From NCBI RefSeq assembly GCF_964355755.1, contig NC_092677.1, forward strand, positions 25,700,101 through 25,764,100: a stretch of DNA of 64,000 nucleotides. The letters are read 5' to 3'. Positions 45,638 through 57,840 of the stretch are shown one piece after another. The DNA comes from Antedon mediterranea (lineage: Eukaryota; Echinodermata; Crinoidea; Comatulida; Antedonidae). The translations under genes and the position numbers were made by a program. The notes beneath the pieces are model-generated. The model had not been told where the DNA came from. It saw only the letters and a program-made list of their open reading frames with translations, and did not search any database. How positions within the stretch are numbered: the first letter of the stretch is position 1; every line of letters begins with the position of its first letter.

Positions 45638-48284
45638 ATGGCCGAATTGTTGATCATGGAGGTGCAAAAATATCCAGAACTATACGACAGAACACATCCT
45701 CAACACAAGAACGTTGAAAGAAAACAAGAAATTTGGGAATTACTTGGCCACAGTCTACAAACAACAGGTTTGAAGGGATTTGTATCCTACTACAAAAATG
45801 ACTATATAATTATCAAAGTGCTTATAATTATTGGTAGATATCGGTATCATTTAAATATTTTAGCAAAACACTCATCCATTAAATAAACCATTATCTTATG
45901 CAGATCTGGTTAACTGCTTTGTAAAGTTTGGTTCCCATTTGGACACAAGTAATTTGACCAATCACGACGCGATGGATCATCCAAACTATCGCATGTGATT
46001 GGTCAGCTTCTGCTTACTTGCGTTGCATCCAAGTGGGAACCAAGCTTAAAGCTCTATCAATCAAACTTTATGCGACAAAAAAAATGTGATGTGCCCATAT
46101 ATGGACATGATGATGTCATATCGCTACCATATTTGGGTTCATCACACTTTTTGATAGTGTAGACAGAGCTTTTAAAACATAACTCCATCTACCTAAACAC
46201 AAAAAGATAAATAGAAATCTGAATCATCTGTTTATTCAACTTTATCAATACTTCATTTTTATTTATTCCTTCAGTACATCTTATTTTACCAACTTTGACT
46301 TGAGGTTAACATTTTGATTTACAGGAATTGATGCGTCCAAGCGCTGGAAGGATATACGGGATTCATTTGTGAAGTCAAGACGAAGACTTTCGTCGCCGAA
46401 GAATCCAAATAAAGTGTACAAACCTTACAGACATGCCAGATTACTGGATTTCTTGTTGCCTTGTCTGTTGACCTCTACTAACAGCAAGTAAGTAAAGGTT
46501 ACATATTGTTAACAGCAAGTAAGTAAAGGTTACATACTGTTAACAGCAAGTAAGTAAAGGTTACACACTGTTAACAGCAAGTAAGTAAAGGTTACACACT
46601 GTTAACAGCAAGTAAGTAAAGGTTACATAATACTGTTAACAGCAAGTAAGTAAAGGTTACATACTGTTAACAGCAAGTAAGTAAAGGTTACATACTGTTA
46701 ACAGCAAGTAAGTAAAGGTTACATACTGTTAACAGCAAGTAAGTAAAGGTTACACACTGTTAACAGCAAGTAAGTAAAGGTTACACACTGTTAACAGCAA
46801 GTAAGTAAAGGTTACATACTGTTAACAGCAAGTAAGTAAAGGTTACATACTGTTAACAGCAAGTAAGTAAAGGTTACATACTGTTAACAGCAAGTAAGTA
46901 AAGGTTACATACTGTTAATAGCAAGTAAGTAAAGGTTACATACTGTTAACAGCAAATAAGTAAAGGTTACATACTGTTACTGTAGATGTATTACTAATTA
47001 CTGTGAAAGTAAAGAGTGAACTAGGAGATAACAGCATAGTGATGGCAACAGGGCAGAGGATGTAACTGTACCTGTAATTTAGTCCTCTCACTTGCACTGA
47101 AGAGCAGCTAGTGTTGCCCGAAAGCTTTAAATAATTTAATTTGGATCGAAATATTATAGTAGCTTAAATTCTCTACTATTTTTTTGACGGTTTTACTTTA
47201 TCATTCTGATTTAGCTTTTTGCTTATTTTATTTGTATCTCCATTGAGATCCAGCCATTAATGCAGTAATTTTCCTTTCGATATCATTTATAAAATTTAAT
47301 AATTTAGAACAGTTACAACTATTATTAAAATGAAATTTTTCCCTGCCTAACACCTGAAGATTGAGGAGGTATTTTTATCTCTCTCTCTCTCATTAAACAG
47401 TCTGTAGTGTTAATAAATATGTTGAAATATTAACCCGAGTCTTGATTTTTCATTTAATTAATAATTTAGAAATATTATGAAACATACCAATATAAATCGA
47501 AACATTTTGTTTTTTTAAACAATGCATACTTATTTATACAATTATGTTGTTAGTGCCAGCAATGAATTTTTTGGTTAAATTCTTGTTATGTTTAACCAAT
47601 TCTTGGTACTGTACTACTGTATAGTTTGAATAATGCAAGCCTATCTTGAACACAATGCAGAACATATTACAGAACGCTATTACAGAATTTCTCTATGATA
47701 CAGTACAGTACACTATCAATAAAGTTTGATGTACCCAAATATGGTAGAGATATGCCCAAATATGGTAGAGATATGGTCAAATAGGGTAGTGATATGACAT
47801 CATCATGTCCATATATGGGCACATCACATTTGTTTGTAACATAAAGTTTGATAGTGTAGACAGAGCTTTTTGCGTGGGTTTTTATAACATGAAACTCTTA
47901 AATTCTTAACCATACTTTTTTTTTTTTAGAGGTAAAAAAAGAGTAAGCACTACTACTTTACTGGAAAATGGTGGAGATGGCGACACAGCGCAAATAATGA
48001 ATGACGATTTGTTGCAACAACCAGAAAAAAAGATAAAAAAATACCCTAAAGTTTCGTTACAAGAAGACGCAAGCGATTTAAAGGAAACAAACGCAAACAA
48101 AGAAGAACTGTCCGATCTCGATGAAGATGATCTGTTTTTTCGCAGCATGGCTTGTTCGTGTAAGAAACTCCCGCAGAGCGTCAAATCATTCGTACGCTTT
48201 AAGATTCACGAAATTATCTTCCAGGCTGAAAATCAAATAATTGCTGTTTCGGAAATTTCACAACCGCCTGTTACATCGGAGTGA
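45638..48284 (+). CDS. MADF-BESS domain protein, complete, 3 exons, 215 aa
   Basis: Exons: 45638-45767, 46325-46487, 47930-48284; 648 nt. MADF (Myb/SANT-like in Adf-1) domains bind DNA and BESS motifs mediate protein contacts; the pair marks a family of animal transcription regulators. The MADF domain spans about residues 3-92: LLIMEVQKYPELYDRTHPQH, KQEIWELLGHSL, SKRWKDIRDSFVKSRRRL, then the PYRHARLLDFLLPCL segment. A lysine- and acid-rich linker follows. A BESS-like stretch ends the protein (DLFFRSMACSCKKLPQSVK, then RFKIHEIIF). The ATG has in-frame upstream stops. The donor of exon 2 has been amplified into a 31-bp minisatellite. Some MADF genes descend from PIF/Harbinger transposons; nothing here decides that. 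Confidence 0.9.
45924..46047. repeat. MITE-G copy 1
   Basis: AAGTTTGGTTCCCATTTGGA is inverted as AAGTGGGAACCAAGCTT. A partial relative begins at 63917. MADF-BESS intron 1. Confidence 0.75.
46046..46174. repeat. MITE-A copy 14
   Basis: Directly abuts MITE-G; the left end is shortened (AAAGCTCTATCAATC). Confidence 0.75.
46480..46980 (+). repeat. 31-bp minisatellite carrying a splice donor in every unit, about 16 copies
   Basis: The unit is AACAGCAAGTAAGTAAAG plus GTTACATACTGTT. The first unit is the real exon 2 donor (AGCAA/GTAAGT) of the MADF-BESS gene. Fifteen of 16 units keep GTAAGT intact; the last reads AATAAG. The array ends near 46980, and the rest of the intron is ordinary AT-rich DNA. 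Confidence 0.95.
47709..47870. repeat. MITE-A copy 15
   Basis: Right arm intact, left end eroded, three internal units. In MADF-BESS intron 2, 59 bp before exon 3. Confidence 0.8.
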
Positions 48285-49633
48285 TTCATCGCGTCAGAAA
48301 ATTTGAAAATAAAAATTACCAAGAAATATATTAAGAATATACTGGGATATAGAATAAAAGGTAGATAAAAATTAAACCCATTGGCAGATCCAGAATTGTG
48401 AAATAGGGGGAGGGGAAACAGGGCCTAAACATAGCAAATTTTAGGTGCTGAACTGAAATTAGTGATCCTATCTCTTGCATGTTACAATTTGCCATATTTA
48501 GGGGGGGGGGGGGAATATGCCTTGAATCCTCCTATGAAACCCATTCACAGAACAAGTTTGAACATGGTCAATAGAGTCTTTTTTCAACTCTATGCTGCTA
48601 GACACTAGAAACAAACTAACTAAAAAGACAAAGAGTAGGTGAATCCTAAACTGCTGTTTTTAATTTGATCAGAAAGATTTTTTTAAAGTAGTACATGTCT
48701 TAACTTTGTTATAATAGAAGTCAATGAATTATCTTAAGTTAGTTTTCAAAATGACATTTTATTTTAACATAATTTTGATTGGATACTTTGCTAAAAAATA
48801 ATTACTAAATAGAATCAAGTTTTGTAAAACTCTTGCGTTAAATGCTAGGTTTTAGATTACATTAATTTTTCTAAAAAGAAAAACATTTTGGCATACATGG
48901 CGTGTCATAACTGAGCAGCAATATTTTTAAAAATCAGCCCTACTTATGGCGCTACAGTACATAAAAAGTATAGTTAAATGTAAATAAGGCCATTATGCTG
49001 TAGTATATATTGTTCAAAGAAAAAATAAAGATACACTAGTCAAGTTATATACTTCATTGTTTATATATATTAATTGACAATAAATTAAACAAAATTGTCC
49101 GATTTGCCTAATTTCCAGGTAGTTTGTGGCTAATACAGATCATTTAAAAAAGTTACAGTGCGTCAGAACACCAAACCACATTTAACGTTTTTTTTTCCAA
49201 CCACCTTTAAAGGATCTTTCACACTTGTTCCAGCACTGTTCTAGTTCAGCAGATCGAACATCATTGTTTTATTTTCACGACGCTCCACATGACTATGCGC
49301 TAAAGAATATGCATGTAGCCGCATGAAAATGAAACCTTGACGTTCAATTGAATTTGCTGGCGCCGGAACAGGTAGTGTGAAAGACCTTAAAGAGGGTCCC
49401 TTCCAGTTTAGCCCAGTTGGTTCACTGATATTCAGGGGCCCTCTTTAATAAAAATTTAAATACATGGCGACAATAACAAGGTACATTAGAATTAATATTG
49501 GCAGTGGCTTATACATACAGTCTATCAATAGTAACCAAGACTTGCACGTCACTGATGTTGCTTCAATCTATTTTAAGCTCCAATTTCACACTGGCTATAT
49601 GTACAGCAGCTGTGTAAATAACTGTTTAAATCT
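48285..49633. other. Convergent 3' interval
   Basis: The 3' sides of the MADF-BESS gene and the minus-strand unknown gene. Contains a 13-G run near 48501-48513 and MITE-F; otherwise AT-rich with no exon seen. Confidence 0.4.
49207..49390. repeat. MITE-F, ends AAGGATCTTTCACACTTGTT
   Basis: The right end (GTAGTGTGAAAGACCTT) is inverted to the left; about 184 bp. Confidence 0.7.
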
Positions 49634-52600
49634 TTAACTTACATTTTTATCTTCATCTATCAGCAAATGCAGCTTTTTTCTAGCTTGTTCGATATTTACA
49701 GTATGCCCACTAAGCACAACTCTTATGTTGCTGGATTTCTTGTCTGTCAAAAAATAGTTATTTTTCAGAAGTATGTCCACAAAGAATATGAAAATATTAT
49801 GAGAAGTTAAGGCAGTTCTCTAAAGCTCTGTCTATACTGTCAAACTTTATGTCACAAAAACATGTGATGTGCCCATAAATTATATGGACACGATGATGTC
49901 ATATCACTACCATAGTATAGCACTACCATATATTTAGGCACATTTAAACACTTTTTTTGTCAAACTAGTTTAGTTTAGTTTGAATTATTTTGAATTGACT
50001 AAAGTACGATAGCATAGTAATAATTCATAAATAACCTTTGCACATATTACTTTCTTTTCATGGTAACAGAATTAGGCCACAAAGAATATGAAAAGATTAT
50101 GAGAAGTTGAGCCGTTCTAGAGCCTTGTCTACACTATCAAACTTTGGACATAATGATGTCATATTACTACCATATTTGGGCACATCACAATTTTTTTTGT
50201 CAAAATAGTTTGATAGTGTAGACGGAGCTTTACATTAATTTAAAAATTATTTTTTTAATTTAATAAAAATCATGCTAGCATAGTAATAATTCATAAATCC
50301 CTTTTTCGCATATTACTTTTTTTCCATGGTAACACTAACACAGAAGTAGGTCCACAAAGACCATGATTATACCAGAAGTTGAGTCATTTCTCTAATAACA
50401 ATGACACATATTTATAAATATCTGCCAGTGCCATATTACACTTTTTTTCAATGCAAAATTGTGTCATTAACCTGTTTACTTTTAAAATGTTATAAACAGT
50501 GATAACCTAAAAGCTCACCTTGTTCAAATGATACCTCTACTTTACATGTCGTGCACACATTCTGGAGTGCCAACTTTCCCTTTGAAATTACTGCAAATAT
50601 AATTAAAAATACCATTTATTGATAAATAAATACTGATGGTTACTTTCATCATGCTCAAAAATGGTAGTGATATGCCCAAATATAGTAGTAATCGGGTCTC
50701 CCAATCATTTAATAAAACCAGTGTGTTAAGCTCTGTCCACACTATTTTTGTGTTACAAAATGTGATGTGCCCAAATATAGTAGTGATATGTCCAAATATA
50801 GTAGTGCTATAACATCATCATGTCCATATATGGGCACATCACATTTATTTGTCACATAAAGTTTGATAGTGTAGACAAAGCTTGCGTTCTACAAGCAATG
50901 CTGCTCTATTCTGAATAGACAAAATGTAGTGGATAACTTACACTTTTGAGCCTGTTGTTTTGTCAATATCTCTGTCACAATTGAGAAGTTAGAAGTGGGA
51001 GTGGTAGCAGTAGTTAGGCTTTGAGTAGTAGTTGTAGTTGGGCTTTGAGCAGTAGTTGGCCTTTGAGTAGTAGTAGGGATTTGACCAGTAGTTAGGCTTT
51101 GAGTAGTAGTATGAGTAGTTGGCCTTTGAGTAGTAGTATGAGTAGTTGGCCTTCGAGTAGTTCTACCCTGTGAAAAAAAGTTGTAATACTGTCAGCTTCA
51201 AATCGGGAATGCATCTTATCTTATCTATATTAGGCAAATTGTCAAGGAAATCCTGTTCACAAGACAAACATATACAAAAGATGCTCTACATAAACAGTCT
51301 TTGGGAGTGGAGTTGTAATTTGTCAAAAATCTTGACATATGACAGGACTTGAACCCAGGACCCTTGGATTGGTAGTCAATCATCATAACCACCAAGCCAC
51401 AACTCCACTCCGTATCAAATTCAAGTGTCCTTGTTTGTTAACTAATTTTCAGGTAATAAATAAAGATATCATTCAAAAGTAGAACATATGTTTTAAGTGG
51501 CCACGTTCAGGACCCAGCACAGTGTCCACTTAATAGAGGTGTCCACTGAATAGGGGCTGTAGTGATATTGTCCCTCATTCTTTTTCATAGGAAAGTGTCC
51601 CCTTTATGTGTCCCAAAGAAGGTGATGTACTGTAGTAAATGCTAAAACACTAAATGTGACTACATGGTGGTAATCACTTTGTACTTAGATGAGAAGTTTA
51701 AAGCTCTGCCTACACTATCAAACTCTATGTTACAAACAAATGTGATGTGCCCATATATGGACATGATGATGTCATATCACTACTATGTTTGGGCATATCA
51801 CTACCATATTTGGGCACATCACACTTTTTTTTCAAACAAGTTTGATAGTGTAGATGGAGCTTTAGTTGGTCATACTGCCTGTATCTGCCCAACATTGCAT
51901 CCATGATATCTGTATGGCCAATTAATTACATTTAAAACCATTTAAAGACGAAAAAAGTTATCTCAATAGCGCCATATAGTATTATTTTTACATTAAATAA
52001 AGTTTTTGATCTTAAAATAGATCTAAAAAACGTAGGGAAGGTGTCTTTAAATAAGCAAATGTAGGGTTTAGCCTTACCTCCTGGGTTGCAGGCGGACTAA
52101 TCGTGCTAGATGATGATGCAGTAATCTTTTCTTTAACAACATCAGTTCTTCCTATATCTTTATCCATTTCCCATCCGTTTGCCCGTTTTTTAAACAATTT
52201 AAGAAGCTGTAGCCTGGACTGTACATCCACACGTGTACTCCCTGCTATGCATTTTAATGCTTTGAACAACTCACTCAATTTATCTGTAGAACGAATATAT
52301 ATATATATATATATCTCAAAATATATTATCTATTCTATTTGTATAAAGCACTTTTGTTCATGCCTTGCATACAGTAAGCCAAACACACAGAAGATTAGGT
52401 CGCAGGATTTTATTATTTTTTTGCACACAGTTTAACAGAAAAATATGCACTTTTTTTACCAGCTTAAACTAACAATACAAACATTATTTTTGCAAAAAAT
52501 ATTCATAAAAAGGAAAGCTCTGCCTACACTATCAAACTAGTTTGACAAAAATCGTGTGATGTGCCCAAATATGACAGTGATATTCCCAAATATGGTACTG

Positions 52601-55423
52601 GTAAGTAGTGATATGACATCATTATGTCCATATATGGGCATATCACATTTTTTTTGGTCACATTAAGTTTGATAGTGTAGACAGAGCTTTACAAAACAAA
52701 TATTATTTTTGCAAAATATATTTAATTAAATAAAAGATTTCCTACAAAACATAAGTCCCAAATTGTCGTAGTGGTAGTTTCTTGTTTAAGAAGCTTTTTT
52801 ATTTAAGTAGGCCGGAGAATTTCCACATAATATGTGAACAAAAAGCGGCCATTAATTTACCTTTATCATGAGTTTCTAAATCATGACCATGTTGACAGAG
52901 AAGTTGACTTATTCTTTGTACAACTTCATAATCACTTGTTAACTTCAACTGGTTGATGCTGGTTTCAAGGTCTGCTATTGCCCTTCTATGTGCTGACATT
53001 CCTCCCTCTGTTTTCATAGGCCCATATCCAGCCCTATTGTAACAGCCAACAACGGTCTTATTTTGAAGACTTTCTAAACGAGATGCCATTTTACTGTATC
53101 CCCCTGCAATGTATAATAACCGTGTATAAATTTTTTATTAAGATCCAAATTCTCACTTATAAAGTAAATCATCTTGACATTTTTAATCATAAGGCCTAGA
53201 TTAGGTTTTTGGTGATTAAATGTACAATAATTGAATAAGGTATATTTCGCCCAAACTAACAAAAATATGAATGAGGGTAGGTTTATTGTAAATACATAAT
53301 ATAAAAATAACGCTTAAAAAAGAACGACGTTTCGACTCCATCATGGGGTTATTATCAAGTCCAATGAATAAATTTTAAAACAACTAATTAAATAGCACAA
53401 GCCAAGTGTCAAAGTTTAAATAACAAAAGTCCTATTGTCTAACATCCTGTCAAATGAAAAGCTTAGCTTTTACAGAGTCACTTTGTTTATTCAGACTAGG
53501 TTTTAATTGTCTGATATACAACATTTCATAGATAAGACAGTCAAATTTGTTTTTGCATTTCCTAAGTATACTAAAACATGAATTAATTTTACTTGGATTA
53601 ACAATCACGTTATGATCCTTTAAATACTGTCCTATTAAGCATCTACTATGTTCAACAATGCGTTGGTAGAGGTGTCGGCATGTATATCCAACATAACGTG
53701 CATCGCACAAGTTACATTTAAATTTATACACAACACATTGTTGACTTATAATAGTTGGTTTCTTTTCGACTTTCCTAATGTTATCTTTAACTTGTTTACT
53801 TATGAATACAGGGACAATGTTTTTGTTTATCTTGTGACTTAGTTGGCATAAAATATGTTTAAAAATTTAAACTAGGCAATTTTGTAGTTTCATTCAATAA
53901 AGTAATTTGCTTTAAAAATAAAGATAAAATAAACAGATAAAGAGTTTTTTTCAAATTATTCCAAAAACCCATTGACTTACAGACAATCTCATTGACTTTT
54001 TTTTTTAATTTATGGTTTTAAATATTTTTTTTTTATCACATTTTTGGCCAAAGTTTGAGTAACCATATATGCATTATAACTTTTCTTTATAATCATTTTT
54101 TCATCTTTATCATATTTATATCATTACACTATGGTATAAATTGTTTACATTCAAACACTTTTTAAATCACATTAATTTTATATAAAATCAATAAAAACTA
54201 ATTTTATTATAAATAATTTTCTGTTTGGGCTCATGCCTATTACTCACTCCTGCGAGATGAAATGTAAATCGTACTTTTTAAGAACTTTTGCCGAATAATA
54301 ATAATATTATTAATTATTATTAAAGTAAAATCATGGACCTATAAATTAATTTATAGATCCATGGTAAAATTAAATTCAGTTATAACCACAAATGCCATTA
54401 TTATCAGTCATGCAAGATTAAACAATTCCTGTAAGCTTTTTTCCCATGAAGAAAACAAAGCAGCTTTATGTATTTAAATAAACAATTAATGACACTGTAA
54501 ATAACAAACAAATTATATTGTTCAAATACTAACTAACAATAGTATAATATATCATTCAATTAATAGGCATGAGCCCAAACAGAAAACTTCATTTTTTTTG
54601 TAATTTGTTCTTATATCTAATTTTTTTTGTAATTTTTTTTTTAAATATATTATAAAAAAGTGTGTGTGTGTGTGTGTGTATTATTTTTCACTGTAAACTT
54701 GTTGCACATCTCATTGAGACTGTGCCTCTGATTAAAAGAGATACAATACATACAAGTTCAGTTCAACAAAGTGCGTTTAAAAAATACTAATATTAATAAT
54801 AATAATAATGTTTAAAAAAGTGAAGAGGTATGATGATACCTAATGATTTGCTTTTTTCTAGTTACAGTACTTGTTTATGGAGGGCATTTTTAAAGAACAT
54901 TAAATTGTATAATTATACCCTGGATAACGGATAGCCTTGGCCGGCCCTGTCCAGAAGTTATTTATGGGCATTCCAATCACTATTGCTGCATTGCATCAAG
55001 AGAGAGGCAAACATGATGGCCAGCTAGCCAAACTAGCTTAGCCCACCTATTACTAGAATACCAGAACAACATGCAAAATCACTTTCTTATTTTCGCATTT
55101 ACTTGGCTACTTTAAAAAAACGCTTTTCCCGAATACGACGGCTAGACGTATCAATACATTTATTTTCAAATACAAAAACATGCCCTGGTTTAAGACACGA
55201 AAGCTAGGCCTAGCTAGGCTGGCATCGCGTTTTCATTTTGTTATCTCCATTCCACGCAGTTGAGTCATTCCTCCTCATTTCATCTCACTCAGTCAGTTTC
55301 CTCTCGCATCTTGAACCTCCGTTCTCTTTATTATTTTATCAACATAATAAATGCCATAAATATAAATGATAATGTTCCCTTACAAAAGAGGTAAACATGA
55401 ATTAACCTACCTCCTGTCTCCAT
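49634..55423 (-). CDS. Unrecognised protein, complete, 6 exons, 289 aa
   Basis: Exons in coding order: 55411-55423, 52861-53103, 52078-52283, 50942-51167, 50519-50590, 49634-49743. They give 870 nt in phase with one stop, which supports a real gene. I do not recognise the family. It begins METGGGYSKMASRLESLQ. Residues 30-150 look like an all-helical domain (ISQLLCQHGHDLETHDK, ELFKALKCIAG, VQSRLQLLKLFKKRANGW). A Thr-rich linker (about 155-215) is coded by in-frame repeats around ACTACTCAAAGGCCAACT. The C-terminal part has two cysteines (VCTTC) and ends with VVLSGHTVNIEQARKKLHLL, which recalls the end of a small alpha-beta RNA-binding fold, but this is only an impression. No signal peptide or membrane segment. 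The introns hold five MITE-A copies and a Penelope fragment. Confidence 0.75.
49820..49978. repeat. MITE-A copy 16
   Basis: Left end intact; right end degraded into TTTAGTTTAGTTTGAATT. Confidence 0.7.
50119..50232. repeat. MITE-A copy 17
   Basis: Short copy (114 bp). The flank before it (AAAGAATATGAAAAGATTATG) also precedes copy 16, so this block was duplicated with its element. Confidence 0.75.
50726..50884. repeat. MITE-A copy 18
   Basis: Complete. A further internal-unit fragment lies just before it at 50645-50695. Confidence 0.8.
51335..51412 (-). mobile_element. SINE-3 head fragment
   Basis: Minus strand GGCTTGGTGGTTATGATGA then CTGGGTTCAAGTCC, tRNA-like; related to 58668-58790. Confidence 0.5.
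51495..51620. repeat. GTCCACTTAATAGAGGTGTC repeat
   Basis: Contains GTGTCCACTTAATAGAGGTG and GTCCACTGAATAGGGGCTG, text I know from dispersed repeats of invertebrates. Confidence 0.45.
51698..51865. repeat. MITE-A copy 19
   Basis: Complete, with two internal units. Confidence 0.85.
52513..52691. repeat. MITE-A copy 20
   Basis: Complete; the internal units are partly scrambled (GGTACTGGTAAGTAGTGAT). Confidence 0.8.
53318..53880 (-). mobile_element. Second Penelope-like element, 3' fragment
   Basis: Minus-strand frame from about 53850 to 53450 reads VPVFISKQVKDNIRKVEKK, VVYKFKCNLCDARYVGY and RHLYQRIVEH, then a long C-terminal part ending at 53450. This is the linker and GIY-YIG domain of a family distinct from 27158-28351. 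A hammerhead-like CTTGATAATAACC...GTCGAAACGTC lies at 53325-53360. Upstream the frame is broken. Confidence 0.8.
54218..54586. repeat. Inverted-repeat element with TTTCTGTTTGGGCTC ends
   Basis: TTCTGTTTGGGCTCATGCCT is perfectly inverted at the right end, 370 bp apart. The left half ends in (AAT)n like a retroelement tail, so this may be two opposed copies of one short retroelement. The rest of 53881-55410 is AT-rich intron of the unknown gene. Confidence 0.55.
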
Positions 55424-56050
55424 GCTTATGTCGATCGTTCTTTAATGACAAAAAAAAACCACCTGCAACAAATATTTCTCACCAGCACAAAACGATACCT
55501 TTCAGCTGCCGTAGTGGTTGAGGTCTGAGGAACTTTTACTGTGCGCGATTGGTCGATTGGTTGCGAGGTATTTATTTTCTATTTAAATAAAGCGCCCTCA
55601 AAGAATGAAAAAAGTTAGCTCATTGGTGGTTGATCTGACGTATAATCCTACTCCCTCTGTTATGTCAGTTTTTCTTTCTTTTTCGTTTAAATTAAATATA
55701 TATATTGTATGATTACGTCTATGATTTAATACAATTTGTTGTCTAACCTTATCTTATGATTTATACTGGTAAATAGATATTATTTTTTGTTGAGGTGGAG
55801 GCGCGGCCATTACCTGTGTTCTCTTACATAAGTAAAATTTGGTATCATATTATACGTTTTCGTGCATACTTCCATACAACATATCACTCTTATGTAAAAA
55901 CATTTAAAAATAAAAGAAATGCAATTAAATGATTTTGTGTAAACAAATGCATGTATCTATTAATTGTTGATAGAAATAGAGGATTTAACTTTCTGCGTTT
56001 TGTTGTTTTTGTATTTACTGAATTATGTTTTTATTTAAAAAGTACAGTAC

Positions 56051-56213
56051 CTACAACAGCCATCCATAAGGACGACAACGAATTCATTTGACCAATGAAA
56101 AGCGACGTTTCATCCAGGCCTTCTTCGTATTCCTTTGTTGTACCGCCGATTACGTAACACGATATCGTTTCCGCAGACGTGTTAAACCATGCAGCTATAA
56201 TTCCTCCATTGAC
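56051..56213 (-). CDS. Orphan coding exon, possible TMEM179-like membrane protein
   Basis: A 163-nt exon with a GGTTTTATAG acceptor and a GTAG/GTACTG donor, open for 54 codons in one frame. It reads VNGGIIAAWFNTSAETISCY, then TTKEYEEGLDETSLFIGQ and SLSSLWMAVVG. The pattern (hydrophobic end, extracellular loop with a Cys, then the start of another helix) is like the loop before the last helix of TMEM179 proteins; the similarity is weak. Flanking exons were not found between 55424 and 58067. Base composition is clearly higher in GC than the surroundings, which supports a coding exon. Confidence 0.45.
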
Positions 56214-56704
56214 CTATAAAACCACTAAGGATTTGCTGAGCATGGTGGCACATCTAGGTTGAACATAATAGTCACTTTGTTTACTTAGGACAGAATAATA
56301 TCCTCCCATATTTTTTAGCAAGAATTTATTTTTATTTGACGACTAAAATTGTGAAGTAATTATATAGTTTATTCGTTGCTTTCTTTAAATGGTTCCCATG
56401 TAACCATGGAGGGAAAATTATGCAACACATCTTAGTTATAGCTACATGCTCCAAATAAACGAATAAAAACAAAACAAATATTTATCAGCTCTCATGGTTA
56501 TCATTTAAAGATGTTATTGTTTTGGCAGACTCGATGGAAACTGTCAATGTGACAATTGATGCTCATGGTGTAAATATTTTCTTGAAAACACACACAATTG
56601 TACAGAGTGTAGGATTAAACATGGAACTATATTTTAGTTCCATGGATTAAACAACTACCATGACAACTTTACCTGCCCATTATGGACTGTACCATTGTTT
56701 AGAG

Positions 56705-56740
56705 TGGGGTGGGGGAGGGGATGTGGGTGGGGGGAGGGGG
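56705..56740 (+). other. Potential G-quadruplex run
   Basis: Eight closely spaced runs of at least three G, such as GGGGTGGGGGAGGGG and GGGTGGGGGGAGGGGG. Confidence 0.6.
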
Positions 56741-57479
56741 TGTGTGAAAATACTCAAGAATTTCCAACAAAGTCTGTAGTAGTACACGTATGAAACGCCA
56801 TATGTGACAAAATAATTATCTTTTTACGTAGACTAGACAAAGTTAGGTGTTGGCTTGTTTTCTACAATAGAATTGAGGTTACATTTGTTACTTCTACTAC
56901 GTAAACGCTATAAAAACTATTTTATTAAAAATGGCAAATAAATATACTTATACAACTACAGTAGTACAATTACGACTAAAATAACTAAATTTAAAGATGT
57001 ACAATTACGACTAAAAGAACTAAATTTCAACATACAATTACGAAGGTTAATTATAAGAAATCTATTGGACTACTGACAAAAGTAAAATTTTAGCTTAGTA
57101 CTGATTAATAGTTCAGTCTCCTAACCCCTGATAGGGTTGTTGAGGCACCACTGCTGACTTTTGGACAATTCTCCTCCATCGATCTCTGTCTGATTAAGAT
57201 ACCATAGCCCAAAATCGCCGGACTGTCTGGATATAATTATATGGCCTGGTAAATCAGGTTTATTCCAATTATCACAGCATGGAGCTAAGCTAAGTATTTT
57301 ACAGTAGTATTTTTGTGAATGAATAGGGTATATAGTTACTTAAATACAATGGTTTTATGTATTTGGCTATTTCAAGTGTGACAAAAAGGTGTGAAGGTCT
57401 TCAATTAATATTAAATATAATTTAATATCTGTAATCGTCATTTTCATGACTCAACAGTGTAAGTAGCAGTACTTATCAT

Positions 57480-57840
57480 TTAATTTAAACATTAATTAAT
57501 TTAAGCATCATTTAATTTAAGCATCATTTAATTTAAGCATAACTAAATCTAAGCATCATTTAATTTATGCATCATTTAATTTAAGCATCATTTAATTTAA
57601 GCATCATTTAATCTAAGCATCATTTAATTCAAACATCAATACTGTACATTTAAGTACTGTATCAATAAATTAAAGCACCAATAAATTTTAAACATTCATT
57701 AATTTAACCACCATTATCAATTAATTTAAGCATCAATAAATGTAGTAACCATTTAATTTAAATATAAATTAATTTTGAGCAACATTTAATTTAAGTACCA
57801 GTAAATTAAAAATCATTTAAGTACAGTATTATTTTAAAAC
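57480..57840. repeat. Degenerate tandem array of a 16-17 bp unit
   Basis: About 20 variants of CATCATTTAATTTAAG. Confidence 0.8.

Noticed and set aside
46480-46980. CRISPR-like array
   Set aside because: The 31-bp units are contiguous with no variable spacers; this is a minisatellite in an animal intron.
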